Part shown: in pieces, positions 7,821-16,574 of the stretch
How positions within the stretch are numbered: the stretch's first letter is position 1
Layout: every line of letters begins with the position of its first letter
Assembly: GCF_900184685.1 (NCBI RefSeq)
Contig: NZ_FXXL01000007.1
Coordinates: 558,001-622,000, forward strand
DNA length: 64,000 nucleotides
Origin: Butyricimonas sp. Marseille-P3923
GTDB taxonomy: Bacteria > Bacteroidota > Bacteroidia > Bacteroidales > Marinifilaceae
Direction: 5' to 3'
Program-made: the position numbers and the translations under genes
The notes under the pieces: generated by a model
Database searches by the model: none
The model's input: the letters and a program-made list of their open reading frames with translations, nothing else
What the model was told of the DNA's origin: nothing

Positions 7821-10109
7821 ATGAAAAGTAAGATCATTTTATTATTATTTTCCTTTACTTTTAGTACTGTTCTTGACGCTCAATATCAAGTGACCGGGGA
7901 AATTTATTCTCCTGAGATGACTCCTTTAGCAAACGTGAATGTGATATTGTTGCGTCAGGATTCTACTGCTATTGTCGGGTGTGTTTCTGATAGTATCGGA
8001 CGTTTCGTGCTGAATGTTGAGAAAACAGATGGTTATTTGCTATCTTTTTCTTGTTTAGGCTATCGAACCCGTGTACTTGTTTTACCTCAAAGAGATAGTG
8101 ATTTTAATGTCGGGCGGGTTGTATTGGATACATTTGCCCATCAATTGCATGAAGTCGAAGTGTTAAGCAAATCAAGCGTACGGGATAAAGACCGGAGAAT
8201 TTATTATCCCACTTGGGAGCAACTGAAATATTCCACAAATGGATTGACTTTGTTGCAACAATTGAGCGTTCCTTTTCTAACCGTTAGTTTGGTTGAAAAT
8301 ACCGTGGAAAGTGTGAATGGTGCTGTGGGATTGGCAATAAACGGTAAATTAGTGGAGATGTCCGAGGTTCTGGCTTTGAGACCGGAAGAGATTTTGAGGG
8401 TGGAGTGTATTGATTATCCCGGAATTCGTTACGGGGACGTGGCTATGGCTATTAATTATGTTATAAAGATAAAAGAGTCCGGGGGACTGGTAGGTGTGGA
8501 ACTTATAGATTATCCAAGTGGATTTCATGGTTCAAATGATCTTTTTTTTAAGATGAATCATGGTCGTTCGGAGTTCGTCTTACATTATAATAATCGTTTT
8601 CAAGATCGTGAATTAGCTGGTGAAAACCGGAGTGTTTATCGTTTCCCTGATCGAGTTATCGAGCGTGTGGGGAAAAGCAAGGAGTATCCCTGGAAAATGA
8701 ATCGTAATCAGATAAAACTAAATTATAATAACCGGGTACAGGATAAATATTATTTTAATAGCACGTTGAGTGGGGAAATTAAGAGCAATCCGGGATGTAC
8801 AAGTATTTACAATTATGAAATAAAAGGAGAGAGTGCTCCCTTGAGGCTTAGGGATTCTTCCGGTCAGAAGTTGAAGTCTTCCTCGTTGGATTTGTATCTG
8901 GAAAGACAATTTAAAGGTAACCAAACATTCGTGTTCAATCTGGTAGGTTCATATCACGATTCTCGGGTTGAAAACACGATGAGATATGAGCAAAACGATC
9001 AGTTATTAGATGATTTGAATTCTTCCCGCAAGGGGGATAAATATTCGTTAATAGGGATGGTGTATTACGAGAGGCGAGGGACAAAGACCTTGTCGACATT
9101 AGCATTGAAACACGGGTGGTTTAATGTGAATAGTAATTACATGTTTATGCATCAAAAAAGTTGTTTAAGCCAACATATAACGGCGGGATGTTTGTCTACT
9201 ATGACGAATTTGAATTCATGGGTGTTTTTTGTACAAGGGGAACTTTATCGTATACAAAGCAGTGAAATCGGGTTGTCAAAAACAAAATGGGAGTATATGC
9301 TTCACGGGGAATTGGCTTATCATTTTTCGGACCATGAAGGAATCGTATATGCCCTTGAAACAGAATCTATCGTTCCCACGTTGAGTCAAATGGATAAATC
9401 AGAATATGCCATTGATGACCGGATTGTGACTAAAGGAAATTTTCATTTGAAATCAGCCCAGAAAGTCAAACATCGATTAGGTGGACAATTTGATTACGGA
9501 ACATTCAACTTTCAAGTACAAGCGGAGTATATTAATATATGGGATCAAATAAGTTATGTGATTGATAGAGAAACTAATCGATTCGTTTATAAATGGGATA
9601 ATCAAGGAGATTGGCGAGATATTCGTTTGACGTATTGGATGCGTTGGAAGATTACCAATTGGTTGTTAGTTAATGGTTCGTTTACCTATCATGATATTGT
9701 CAGTAAGGGGGAGGAGTATAGACACAAAGATTCTTTTTTCGATTATTCTTTTGAGATGTACTGTACATATAAGAGTTGGATGCTTTCTTTTTCATTAATA
9801 GAGCAGGGTAATGAACTGAATGGGGAAACTCGTAGTTATGCTAAAAAAGATGATTTTCTTTCGATTAGATATAAATTCGGAAATTTGAATATAGGAGCAG
9901 CTGTATATGGTTTTTTAGGTTTGGATCGTAGAATAGGTCGACAAAAAGTATGTAACGAGTGGATTTCTTCAGATCGGTGGAATATAGGTGTTCGTAATCA
10001 ATTTGCATTGACGCTGTCTTATTACTTTCCTTGGGGAAAGCAGAAAGAAGGCTATAACCAAAGGGTGAAAAACGAGGATACGGATAGAGGAATAGATGTT
10101 TTAAAATAG
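7821..10109 (+). CDS. TonB-receptor-like outer-membrane beta-barrel, partner of precursor 1
   Basis: 762 residues. Signal peptide to about residue 20 ('STVLDAQ'), then a carboxypeptidase-regulatory-like domain (about 22-105, 'VTGEIYSPEMTPLANVNVILLRQDST'), a plug-like segment (about 118-215, 'LTLLQQLSVPFLTVSLVENT', 'GAVGLAINGKLVEM', 'RVECIDYPGIRYG'), and a long barrel ending 'LTLSYYFPWGKQ' with a charged tail. This is the layout of the Bacteroidota outer-membrane beta-barrel (OMP_b-brl) group. It is paired with precursor 1, and a close paralogue follows precursor 2. The barrel may pass, bind or respond to the mature peptide at the outer membrane; which of these is inference. No TonB box could be assigned. 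Confidence 0.8.
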   Translation: MKSKIILLLFSFTFSTVLDAQYQVTGEIYSPEMTPLANVNVILLRQDSTAIVGCVSDSIGRFVLNVEKTDGYLLSFSCLGYRTRVLVLPQRDSDFNVGRVVLDTFAHQLHEVEVLSKSSVRDKDRRIYYPTWEQLKYSTNGLTLLQQLSVPFLTVSLVENTVESVNGAVGLAINGKLVEMSEVLALRPEEILRVECIDYPGIRYGDVAMAINYVIKIKESGGLVGVELIDYPSGFHGSNDLFFKMNHGRSEFVLHYNNRFQDRELAGENRSVYRFPDRVIERVGKSKEYPWKMNRNQIKLNYNNRVQDKYYFNSTLSGEIKSNPGCTSIYNYEIKGESAPLRLRDSSGQKLKSSSLDLYLERQFKGNQTFVFNLVGSYHDSRVENTMRYEQNDQLLDDLNSSRKGDKYSLIGMVYYERRGTKTLSTLALKHGWFNVNSNYMFMHQKSCLSQHITAGCLSTMTNLNSWVFFVQGELYRIQSSEIGLSKTKWEYMLHGELAYHFSDHEGIVYALETESIVPTLSQMDKSEYAIDDRIVTKGNFHLKSAQKVKHRLGGQFDYGTFNFQVQAEYINIWDQISYVIDRETNRFVYKWDNQGDWRDIRLTYWMRWKITNWLLVNGSFTYHDIVSKGEEYRHKDSFFDYSFEMYCTYKSWMLSFSLIEQGNELNGETRSYAKKDDFLSIRYKFGNLNIGAAVYGFLGLDRRIGRQKVCNEWISSDRWNIGVRNQFALTLSYYFPWGKQKEGYNQRVKNEDTDRGIDVLK

Positions 10110-10216
10110 TGAGATCGGGGATTCGTTTTAACAGAATTTCAAACAGAGTATTCTTGTTAGATGAATGGGAATACACAGAGTTAAATGTTTTATTATCAAC
10201 GATTAAAATTTATTCT
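10109..10216 (+). pseudogene. Relic of a radical SAM gene 5' end (copy 2, clearer)
   Basis: Immediately after the first barrel gene the frame reads 'IRFNRISNRVFLLDEWEYTELNVLLS' (over about 30 codons). The intact radical SAM protein has 'VIYFNGISNEVFSLSQQEHEKMQSLL' at residues about 16-41: FN, ISN, VF, L, E and LL line up. At DNA level 'ttttaac.gaat.tc.aa' and 'gtattct' also match. The intact enzyme gene begins at the equivalent place after the second barrel gene, so this looks like the stump of a lost radical SAM gene. It runs in frame into the precursor ATG at 10217. Confidence 0.55.
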
Positions 10217-10480
10217 ATGAAAAAGAACGAGATTGAAAAAAGAGAACAATTATCCAAGGAATTGGAAATGAGTTTTGACGAGACATTAGAGTTGTTTAGT
10301 GAGGAAACATTGGGAACGATGATGATGACAGAGGTGATGGGTGGGGTTGCTACTACTGGTTTCCATATTATTAATTGTAATGTTAATAGATTTTTTTGTA
10401 GAAATACAAATTGTCCTTGTACGACACTGAATCAAGACAAATGTGATTGTGGAACAAAGCAGAATTGTAATAATTATTAG
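10217..10480 (+). CDS. RiPP precursor peptide 2: double-glycine leader with Cys-rich core
   Basis: 87 residues. The leader (1-43) matches precursor 1 except Asn4, ending 'TEVMGG'. The core begins with the same 'VATTGFHIINCNVNR' and then diverges after Cys68, giving seven cysteines at 54, 61, 66, 68, 76, 78 and 84 and an Asn/Gln-rich end. DNA identity to precursor 1 is very high through the leader and first half of the core and falls off sharply after it. This fits a tandem duplication followed by change in the C-terminal half of the product. The neighbouring barrel, radical SAM enzyme and C39 exporter support a secreted, modified peptide. Confidence 0.85.
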   Translation: MKKNEIEKREQLSKELEMSFDETLELFSEETLGTMMMTEVMGGVATTGFHIINCNVNRFFCRNTNCPCTTLNQDKCDCGTKQNCNNY

Positions 10481-10482
10481 TT

Positions 10483-10515
10483 AGGCTTCCATTCCTGAAT
10501 AAGGAGTGGAAGCCT
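10483..10515 (+). terminator. Hairpin between precursor 2 and its barrel gene (attenuator or processing site)
   Basis: A 14-bp stem AGGCTTCCATTCCT / AGGAGTGGAAGCCT with one G-U pair and a 5-base loop begins 2 bp after the precursor stop and is followed by a short CTTTG. Its sequence is unrelated to the hairpin after precursor 1 but its place is the same, so structure rather than sequence has been kept. Confidence 0.6.
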
Positions 10516-10588
10516 CTTTGAGATTAACTCTTTCTGTAAAGATGAGTAGGTAGAAGTGTAGTTTATTTATTGTTTTATTATTTATACA

Positions 10589-12880
10589 ATGAAGGTTAAG
10601 ATTATTTTATTGTTATTCTTTTATTTTGGTTTTAGTATTATTCTTAACGCTCAATATCAAGTGACCGGAGAAGTTTATTCTTCCGGGATGAATCCTTTGG
10701 CAAATGTGAACGTGATATTGTTACGACAGGATTCTACTGTTATTTCCGGTTGTGTTTCAGATCGTATCGGGCATTTCAAATTGAATGTCGCAAAAACAGA
10801 TGGGTATTTGTTATCTTTTTCCTGTTTAGGTTATCGAACCCGTATACTTGTTTTACCTCCAAAAGAAAGTGATTTCAATGTCGGACGAATAGTGTTGGAT
10901 ACGCTTGAACATCAATTGGATGAAGTCGAGGTGTTAAGCCAATCAAGCGTACGGGATAAAGACCGGAGAATTTATTATCCAACACGAGAGCAATTAAAGT
11001 ATTCCACAAATGGATTGACTTTGTTGCAACAATTGAGCGTTCCTTTTCTAACTGTTAGTTTGGTTGAAAATACCGTGGGAAGTATGAATGGCGCCGTGGG
11101 ATTGGCAATAAACGGTAAATTGGTGGAAGTGTCCGAGGTACTGGCTTTAAGACCGGAAGAGATTCTGCGGGTAGAATGTATTGATTATCCCGGAATTCGT
11201 TACGGGGAGGTGGTTATGGCTATTAATTATGTTATAAAGGTAAAAGAGTCGGGAGGACTGGCAGGAGTGGGGTATACGAATTTTATGGGAGGATATACTC
11301 GTCATGCAAACTTCTTTTTGAAGAAAAATCATGGGCGGTCGGAGTTCGGTTTATATTATAACAATCATTTTGTCGATCGTGAATTCGTTGAAGAAAACCG
11401 GAGTATTTATCGTTTCCCGGAACAAGTTATCGAGCGTGTGGGAAAAAGCGAGGATAATCCTTGGAAAATGAATATTAACGAGATAAAACTAAGTTTCAAT
11501 AACCGGGAACAAGACAAATATTATTTTAGCAGCACATTGAAAGGGGAAATCAGGAATGATCCGGGACGTACAAGTATATACAATTATGAAGTAAAAGGAG
11601 AGAATGTTCCCTTGAGGCTCAGGGATTCTTCCGGTCAGAAGTTGAAGTCTTCCTCGTTAGATTTGTATCTGGAAAGACAATTTAAAGGTAACTCAACACT
11701 TGTGTTCGATCTAGTAGGTTCGTATCATGATACCCGGGTTGAAAACACGATGATATACGCGCAAAATGGTCAACTATTAGATAATTTGAATTCTTCCCGT
11801 GAAGGGGATAAATACTCGTTGATGGGGATAGTATATTACGAGAGGCGAGGAACACAGACCTTGTTGACTTTAGCATTGAAACACGCGTGGTTTGACGTAA
11901 ATAATGATTACGTGTTTATGAATCAAAAAAGTCGTTTAAGCCAACATATAACGGCGGGATGTTTGTCTACGATGACGAATTTGAATTCGTGGACGTTTTT
12001 TGCACAAGGGGAACTTTATCGTATACAAAACGGTGAAACCGGATTGTCAAAAACGGAATGGGAGTATATGCTTCACGGGGAATTAGCTTATCATTTTTCG
12101 GATCATGAAGGAGTGATGTATGGCATTGAAACAGAGTCTATTGTTCCCACGTTGAGTCAGATGGATGAATCAGAATATGCCATTGATGACCGAATTGTAA
12201 CCCAAGGAAATTTTCATTTGAAATCAGCCCAGAAAGTCAGACATCTATTAAGTGGACAATTTGATTACGGGGCATTAAATCTTCAGGTACAAACTGAATA
12301 TATTAATATACGAAATTATATAAGTTATGTAACTGATAGAGAAACGAATCGATTCATTTATAGATGGGATAATCAAGGGGATTGGCGAGATATTAGCTTA
12401 ACGTATTGGATGCACTGGAAGATTGCTAATTGGTTATTAGTTAATGGTTCGTTTGCCTATCATGATGTTGTCAGTAAAGGAGAAAAATATAAACATCAAA
12501 CTTCTTTCTTCGATTATTCTTTTGATATATATGGTATGTACAAAAATTGGATGCTTTCTTTTTCCATGGGAGAGGAGGGCAATGGAATGAACGGAGAAAC
12601 TCGTAGTTATGGTAGGAAAACAGATCTTATTTGGTTGACATACAAATTTCAAAATTTGGATTTAGGTGTCGGAATGTGTGGTTTTTTAGGTCAAGATTAC
12701 AAAGTAAATCAGCAGAAGGTATGTAACGAGTGGATTTCTTCGAGTCGTTGGAGTATAAGTACTCGTAACATATTTGCATTGAAATTGTCTTATTACTTTT
12801 CTTGGGGAAAGCAGAAAGAAGGTTATGAGCAACGGGTGAAAAACGAGGATTCGGATAGAGGAATAAATACTTTAAAATGA
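10589..12880 (+). CDS. TonB-receptor-like outer-membrane beta-barrel, partner of precursor 2
   Basis: 763 residues, a close paralogue of the barrel at 7821-10109 with the same order: signal peptide ('IILNAQ'), carboxypeptidase-regulatory-like domain, plug-like segment and barrel ending 'KLSYYFSWGKQ' plus a charged tail. Large parts are nearly identical ('SSVRDKDRRIYYPT', 'LTLLQQLSVPFLTVSLVENT'). The first strand after the plug ('LAGVGYTNFMGGYTRHANF' here against 'LVGVELIDYPSGFHGSNDL') and the last 150 residues differ much more. Those could be peptide-contact regions that changed along with the precursor core (inference). The radical SAM gene starts 7 bp after the stop. Confidence 0.8.
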   Translation: MKVKIILLLFFYFGFSIILNAQYQVTGEVYSSGMNPLANVNVILLRQDSTVISGCVSDRIGHFKLNVAKTDGYLLSFSCLGYRTRILVLPPKESDFNVGRIVLDTLEHQLDEVEVLSQSSVRDKDRRIYYPTREQLKYSTNGLTLLQQLSVPFLTVSLVENTVGSMNGAVGLAINGKLVEVSEVLALRPEEILRVECIDYPGIRYGEVVMAINYVIKVKESGGLAGVGYTNFMGGYTRHANFFLKKNHGRSEFGLYYNNHFVDREFVEENRSIYRFPEQVIERVGKSEDNPWKMNINEIKLSFNNREQDKYYFSSTLKGEIRNDPGRTSIYNYEVKGENVPLRLRDSSGQKLKSSSLDLYLERQFKGNSTLVFDLVGSYHDTRVENTMIYAQNGQLLDNLNSSREGDKYSLMGIVYYERRGTQTLLTLALKHAWFDVNNDYVFMNQKSRLSQHITAGCLSTMTNLNSWTFFAQGELYRIQNGETGLSKTEWEYMLHGELAYHFSDHEGVMYGIETESIVPTLSQMDESEYAIDDRIVTQGNFHLKSAQKVRHLLSGQFDYGALNLQVQTEYINIRNYISYVTDRETNRFIYRWDNQGDWRDISLTYWMHWKIANWLLVNGSFAYHDVVSKGEKYKHQTSFFDYSFDIYGMYKNWMLSFSMGEEGNGMNGETRSYGRKTDLIWLTYKFQNLDLGVGMCGFLGQDYKVNQQKVCNEWISSSRWSISTRNIFALKLSYYFSWGKQKEGYEQRVKNEDSDRGINTLK

Positions 12881-12887
12881 TTTGGTA

Positions 12888-14243
12888 ATGAATAAATTGA
12901 GCAAATACAATTATTTTATCCCGGAAGGAAACCGGGTGATTTATTTTAACGGAATATCCAATGAGGTATTCTCTTTAAGTCAGCAGGAGCATGAGAAAAT
13001 GCAGTCTTTGCTGAAAGAGCCGGATGAGTTTGAACGGAAATATCCTTCGGTGTTTGCTCGTTTTTTGAATTGGGGATTTATTGTGCCGGAAGACAAGGAT
13101 GAGGTGAAATACTTGTTGTTACGGAATAAGGAAGCGGTATTCTCTGATAAGAATTATATGTTAGTGATTAACCCGACACTGGAGTGTAATTTCGGTTGTT
13201 GGTATTGTTACGAGGAACATCCCCAAGGACGGATGAGCGGGGAGGTGATGGAGAGGATATTGAAGCATATAAAATACATGGTGGAGCAAGAGCGGATTAC
13301 AGCGTTGAGTTTGTCGTGGTTCGGGGGTGAACCGTTACTCTATTTTGATGAAATTGTTTACCCGATTTCCCTTCACGGGAAAAAGATATGCGAGGAAGCG
13401 GGTATCCCGTTTTTTAATTCAATAACGACCAACGCATCTTTGATCACCCCGGATATGGCAGAGAAAATGGGAGAGATCAATTTATTCGATTTTCAAATCA
13501 CTTTTGACGGAGACAAAAAGAGGCATGATAAGATTAGAAATGAACACGGAAAGCCCTCTTTTGAACGGATTATTAAAAATATCAACGTGTTGCTTGCTCG
13601 GTTTGAGAACGTGAATATCACCGTAAGAATTAATTACGACAATCGGACATTGGAAATATGTGATTTACGGGAGATTTTCGAACGGATTAACACTAAATAC
13701 CGGAAGCGAGTTCATATTGATTTTCAAAGAGTGTGGCAAACCTCACCTCAACAAGAAGGGGAAAACGCACAGTTGAAGTTCTGGTTTGATATGTGTTGCG
13801 ATTTGGGGTATAACCAGCAAGGGATACTTCCCGCATTTTCTATCGGATTGACACATAAATGTTACACGGATCGGTTGTACCATTGCGAACTGAATTATGA
13901 CGGGAAGGTGTATCGGTGTACAGCCCGGGGATATGACGATAAATACGTGATGGGAGAGTTGACGGAAGAAGGGATTATTCGTTGGGATGTAGATAAAATG
14001 TCCAGTCGTTACGGGCGGGCAACGTTTGAAAATGAAACCTGCTTGGCTTGTCGGTATCTGCCTTTATGCATGGGACCTTGTTCCCAAAAGATGGAGGAGA
14101 ACAATTGGAGTGATAGCCGGGGCGTGTGTTACTTGAATTTCGTGGAGGCGGCTCCCGAGCAGGTGATCGTGGGTTATTATCGCAATAAAATGAAATATCT
14201 TACCGAGAAAAACGTGCAAACTCTCGATAAGTCAGAAAAATGA
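12888..14243 (+). CDS. Radical SAM/SPASM peptide-modifying enzyme
   Basis: 451 residues from the ATG 6 bp inside a possible TTG start. The radical SAM motif CX3CX2C is Cys100, Cys104, Cys107 ('CNFGCWYC'), binding a 4Fe-4S cluster that cleaves S-adenosylmethionine. 'WFGGEPLL' and 'TTNASLI' are typical of the barrel. The C-terminal SPASM region has 'CYTDRLYHCELNYDGKVYRC' and CX2CX5CX3C at 385-398 for extra Fe-S clusters. SPASM enzymes modify ribosomal peptides, often making Cys-to-carbon thioether bonds. With two Cys-rich precursors upstream, thioether formation is the leading guess (inference). The N-terminal 50 residues look like the region that has left relics before each precursor. The exporter gene starts 4 bp downstream. 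Confidence 0.9.
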   Translation: MNKLSKYNYFIPEGNRVIYFNGISNEVFSLSQQEHEKMQSLLKEPDEFERKYPSVFARFLNWGFIVPEDKDEVKYLLLRNKEAVFSDKNYMLVINPTLECNFGCWYCYEEHPQGRMSGEVMERILKHIKYMVEQERITALSLSWFGGEPLLYFDEIVYPISLHGKKICEEAGIPFFNSITTNASLITPDMAEKMGEINLFDFQITFDGDKKRHDKIRNEHGKPSFERIIKNINVLLARFENVNITVRINYDNRTLEICDLREIFERINTKYRKRVHIDFQRVWQTSPQQEGENAQLKFWFDMCCDLGYNQQGILPAFSIGLTHKCYTDRLYHCELNYDGKVYRCTARGYDDKYVMGELTEEGIIRWDVDKMSSRYGRATFENETCLACRYLPLCMGPCSQKMEENNWSDSRGVCYLNFVEAAPEQVIVGYYRNKMKYLTEKNVQTLDKSEK

Positions 14244-14247
14244 ATAT

Positions 14248-16461
14248 ATGAAAAGGTATCCTTTTTCCCGGCAAATGGATTTGATGGACTGCGGACCTGC
14301 CTGCTTGAAAATGGTGGGTGCTTATTACGGTCGTTATCTTGACTTTTCGGAAGTCCGGGATTTGTGTTACGCGAACAAGACGGGAGTTTCGTTGTTGGGG
14401 ATATATTCGGCGGCACGAGAATTTGGGTTTCGAAGCAGCGCCGTGAAAACGAGTTTTGAAAATCTGATGGCAGGAGGAATATTTCCCTGTATTGTATTCT
14501 GGAAACAGAGGCATTTTGTCGTGGTGTATAGAGTCAAGGCGAGGAAAACGAAGAAAGGATGGAAAGGATATGTTGTTGTCGGAGACCCAGCATTCGGGAT
14601 TATTCGTTACACGATCGGCGAGTTCAGGGAGGGATGGGAAACGGAAGAGGAAAACGGGGAAAAGGGGATTGCTTTATTACTGGTTCCGACTGCCGGATGG
14701 CAGGATTCGTCCGCCGCTAACAGGGAAAAGGGGTTTGGGATGTTTTATTTCCGTAAATATGTCCGACCTCATACCAAATTATTGGCAAAGGTGATCGCTG
14801 GTATGGGGGTGGGACTGGTGATACAGTTGATATTTCCTTTTATCACGCAGGCTGTGGTCGACGTGGGGATCGGGAATCGGGATCTGAATTTTGTTATGTT
14901 GCTATTGTTGGCACAGCTGATGTTGTCGTTGAGTATGCTGGCGGTGGATTTTATCCGGAATCGTATTTTGTTACGCGTGACAACACGTGTAAACATTGAT
15001 TTGGTGGCGGATTTTATCACGAAGATGTTGAGATTGCCGATTCGTTTTTTTGATTCCAAGAATACGGGTGATATCTTGCAACGGATGGACGATCATCAAC
15101 GGATACAATCTTTTTTTACCGTGTCAACGGTGGAGATGTTGTTTTCTTTTTTGGGTTTTCTGGTGTTTTCTTCCGTTTTGGGCTATTATAATTTATATAT
15201 TCTGTTGTTTTTCTTGCTCGGACACGCTGTTTACGTGGGGTGGGTGTTATTGTTCTTGCGTAAGAGGCGGGAACTGGATTTCAGACGGTTTGACGAGGCG
15301 GCAAAGAATCAGTCTAACGTGATACAAATCATCGAGGGGGCAGAGGCGATCAAGTTAAATGGTTGCGAGGGGAAAATGCGACAGAGATGGGAGGATATTC
15401 AAGCGGAATTATTCCGTATCAGTATAAAGGGGCTTTCTTTGGAACAGGTGCAGAATGCCGGGGCGTTTTTTATTTCAAACGCGGTGAATATTTGCCTGTT
15501 CGTGTACGCAGCCCAATTAGTGATTACCGATAATATCACGTTGGGGATGATGATGTCGTTGACTTATATCATCGGGCAGTTGAAAGCACCCGTTCAGAAT
15601 TTTATCGGGGAAATCCACGGGTATCAAGACGCCCGGTTGAGCATGGAACGCCTACGGGAGGTGCATTTGAGGAAAGATGAAGACGAACTGAACGAAGGGA
15701 AACAGACGGTTTTACCGTTGGCGGATAAAAATATCCGGATTGAGAATTTGTCCTTTAGTTATTTGGGACCGGATGCCGTGCCGATATTGCGCGATTTGAA
15801 TCTGTGTTTCGAGTACAATAAGACAACTGCTATTGTCGGGGAGAGCGGGAGCGGAAAAACGACATTGGTAAAATTGTTATTGGGATATTATCGACCGCAA
15901 CAAGGAAGAATCAAAGTAGGGGAAACGGATTTAGAGGATATAAACTCGTACGAGTGGAGGAAACGTTGTGCTGCCGTGATGCAGGAGGGATTCCTTTTTT
16001 CTGATACAATAGCCCAGAATATCGGGATTAAGGATGAGGAAATAGACGAAGAGAGATTGCGTGATGCCGGGAGATTGGCGGATATAGACGAGTTTATCGA
16101 ACGGTTGCCCCAAAAGTATAGCATGCGGATAGGAAAAGAAGGGAACGGTTTGAGCCAAGGGCAGAAGCAGCGCATATTGATAGCACGTGCGGTCTACCGG
16201 GATCCGGAATTCCTTTTTTTTGATGAGGCAACGAACGCACTGGATACTTCGACGGAAAAGCGGGTACAGGAGAAGTTGAACCGGTTCTTTAAAGGACGCA
16301 CGGTAGTCGTGGTGGCGCATCGTTTAAGCACGGTTAAGAAGGCGGATAAGATTGTTGTTTTGAGAAACGGGGCGGTGGCGGAGGAGGGGAAACACGAGGA
16401 ATTGGTTGCCCGAAAGGGATATTATTATGAATTGGTGAGGAACCAGATTGAATTGGGATGA
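14248..16461 (+). CDS. C39 peptidase-containing ABC exporter (PCAT)
   Basis: 737 residues. The N-terminal C39 peptidase (about 1-140) shows 'DCGPACLKMV' with catalytic Cys15, His89 ('RHFVVVY') and Asp113 ('GDPAFG'). A membrane domain follows (about 165-455), then an ATPase with Walker A 'GESGSGKTT' at 531-539, signature 'LSQGQ' and Walker B 'FLFFDEA'. Such exporters cut the leader after a double glycine and move the core out across the inner membrane, matching the 'MGG' sites of both precursors. No HlyD-type adaptor or TolC gene lies nearby, which is unusual for this family in Gram-negative bacteria. Confidence 0.93.
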   Translation: MKRYPFSRQMDLMDCGPACLKMVGAYYGRYLDFSEVRDLCYANKTGVSLLGIYSAAREFGFRSSAVKTSFENLMAGGIFPCIVFWKQRHFVVVYRVKARKTKKGWKGYVVVGDPAFGIIRYTIGEFREGWETEEENGEKGIALLLVPTAGWQDSSAANREKGFGMFYFRKYVRPHTKLLAKVIAGMGVGLVIQLIFPFITQAVVDVGIGNRDLNFVMLLLLAQLMLSLSMLAVDFIRNRILLRVTTRVNIDLVADFITKMLRLPIRFFDSKNTGDILQRMDDHQRIQSFFTVSTVEMLFSFLGFLVFSSVLGYYNLYILLFFLLGHAVYVGWVLLFLRKRRELDFRRFDEAAKNQSNVIQIIEGAEAIKLNGCEGKMRQRWEDIQAELFRISIKGLSLEQVQNAGAFFISNAVNICLFVYAAQLVITDNITLGMMMSLTYIIGQLKAPVQNFIGEIHGYQDARLSMERLREVHLRKDEDELNEGKQTVLPLADKNIRIENLSFSYLGPDAVPILRDLNLCFEYNKTTAIVGESGSGKTTLVKLLLGYYRPQQGRIKVGETDLEDINSYEWRKRCAAVMQEGFLFSDTIAQNIGIKDEEIDEERLRDAGRLADIDEFIERLPQKYSMRIGKEGNGLSQGQKQRILIARAVYRDPEFLFFDEATNALDTSTEKRVQEKLNRFFKGRTVVVVAHRLSTVKKADKIVVLRNGAVAEEGKHEELVARKGYYYELVRNQIELG

Positions 16462-16541
16462 TTACAACTTGATGAAGGAAAATTAAGGTAGGGGATATTC
16501 GGTTTCTTGAAAATATTCTTTTAGCCTGTCGGGGAGGGCGT

Positions 16542-16574
16542 TTCATAAGACATAAAAATAAGAAGTCTTATGAA
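16542..16574 (+). promoter_or_regulatory. Inverted repeat covering the start codon of the LytTR gene
   Basis: A perfect 10-bp inverted repeat, TTCATAAGAC / GTCTTATGAA, with a 13-base spacer. The right arm contains the ATG at 16570. It could fold in mRNA and hide the start, or be a protein-binding site for autoregulation; the sequence cannot decide. Confidence 0.5.
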
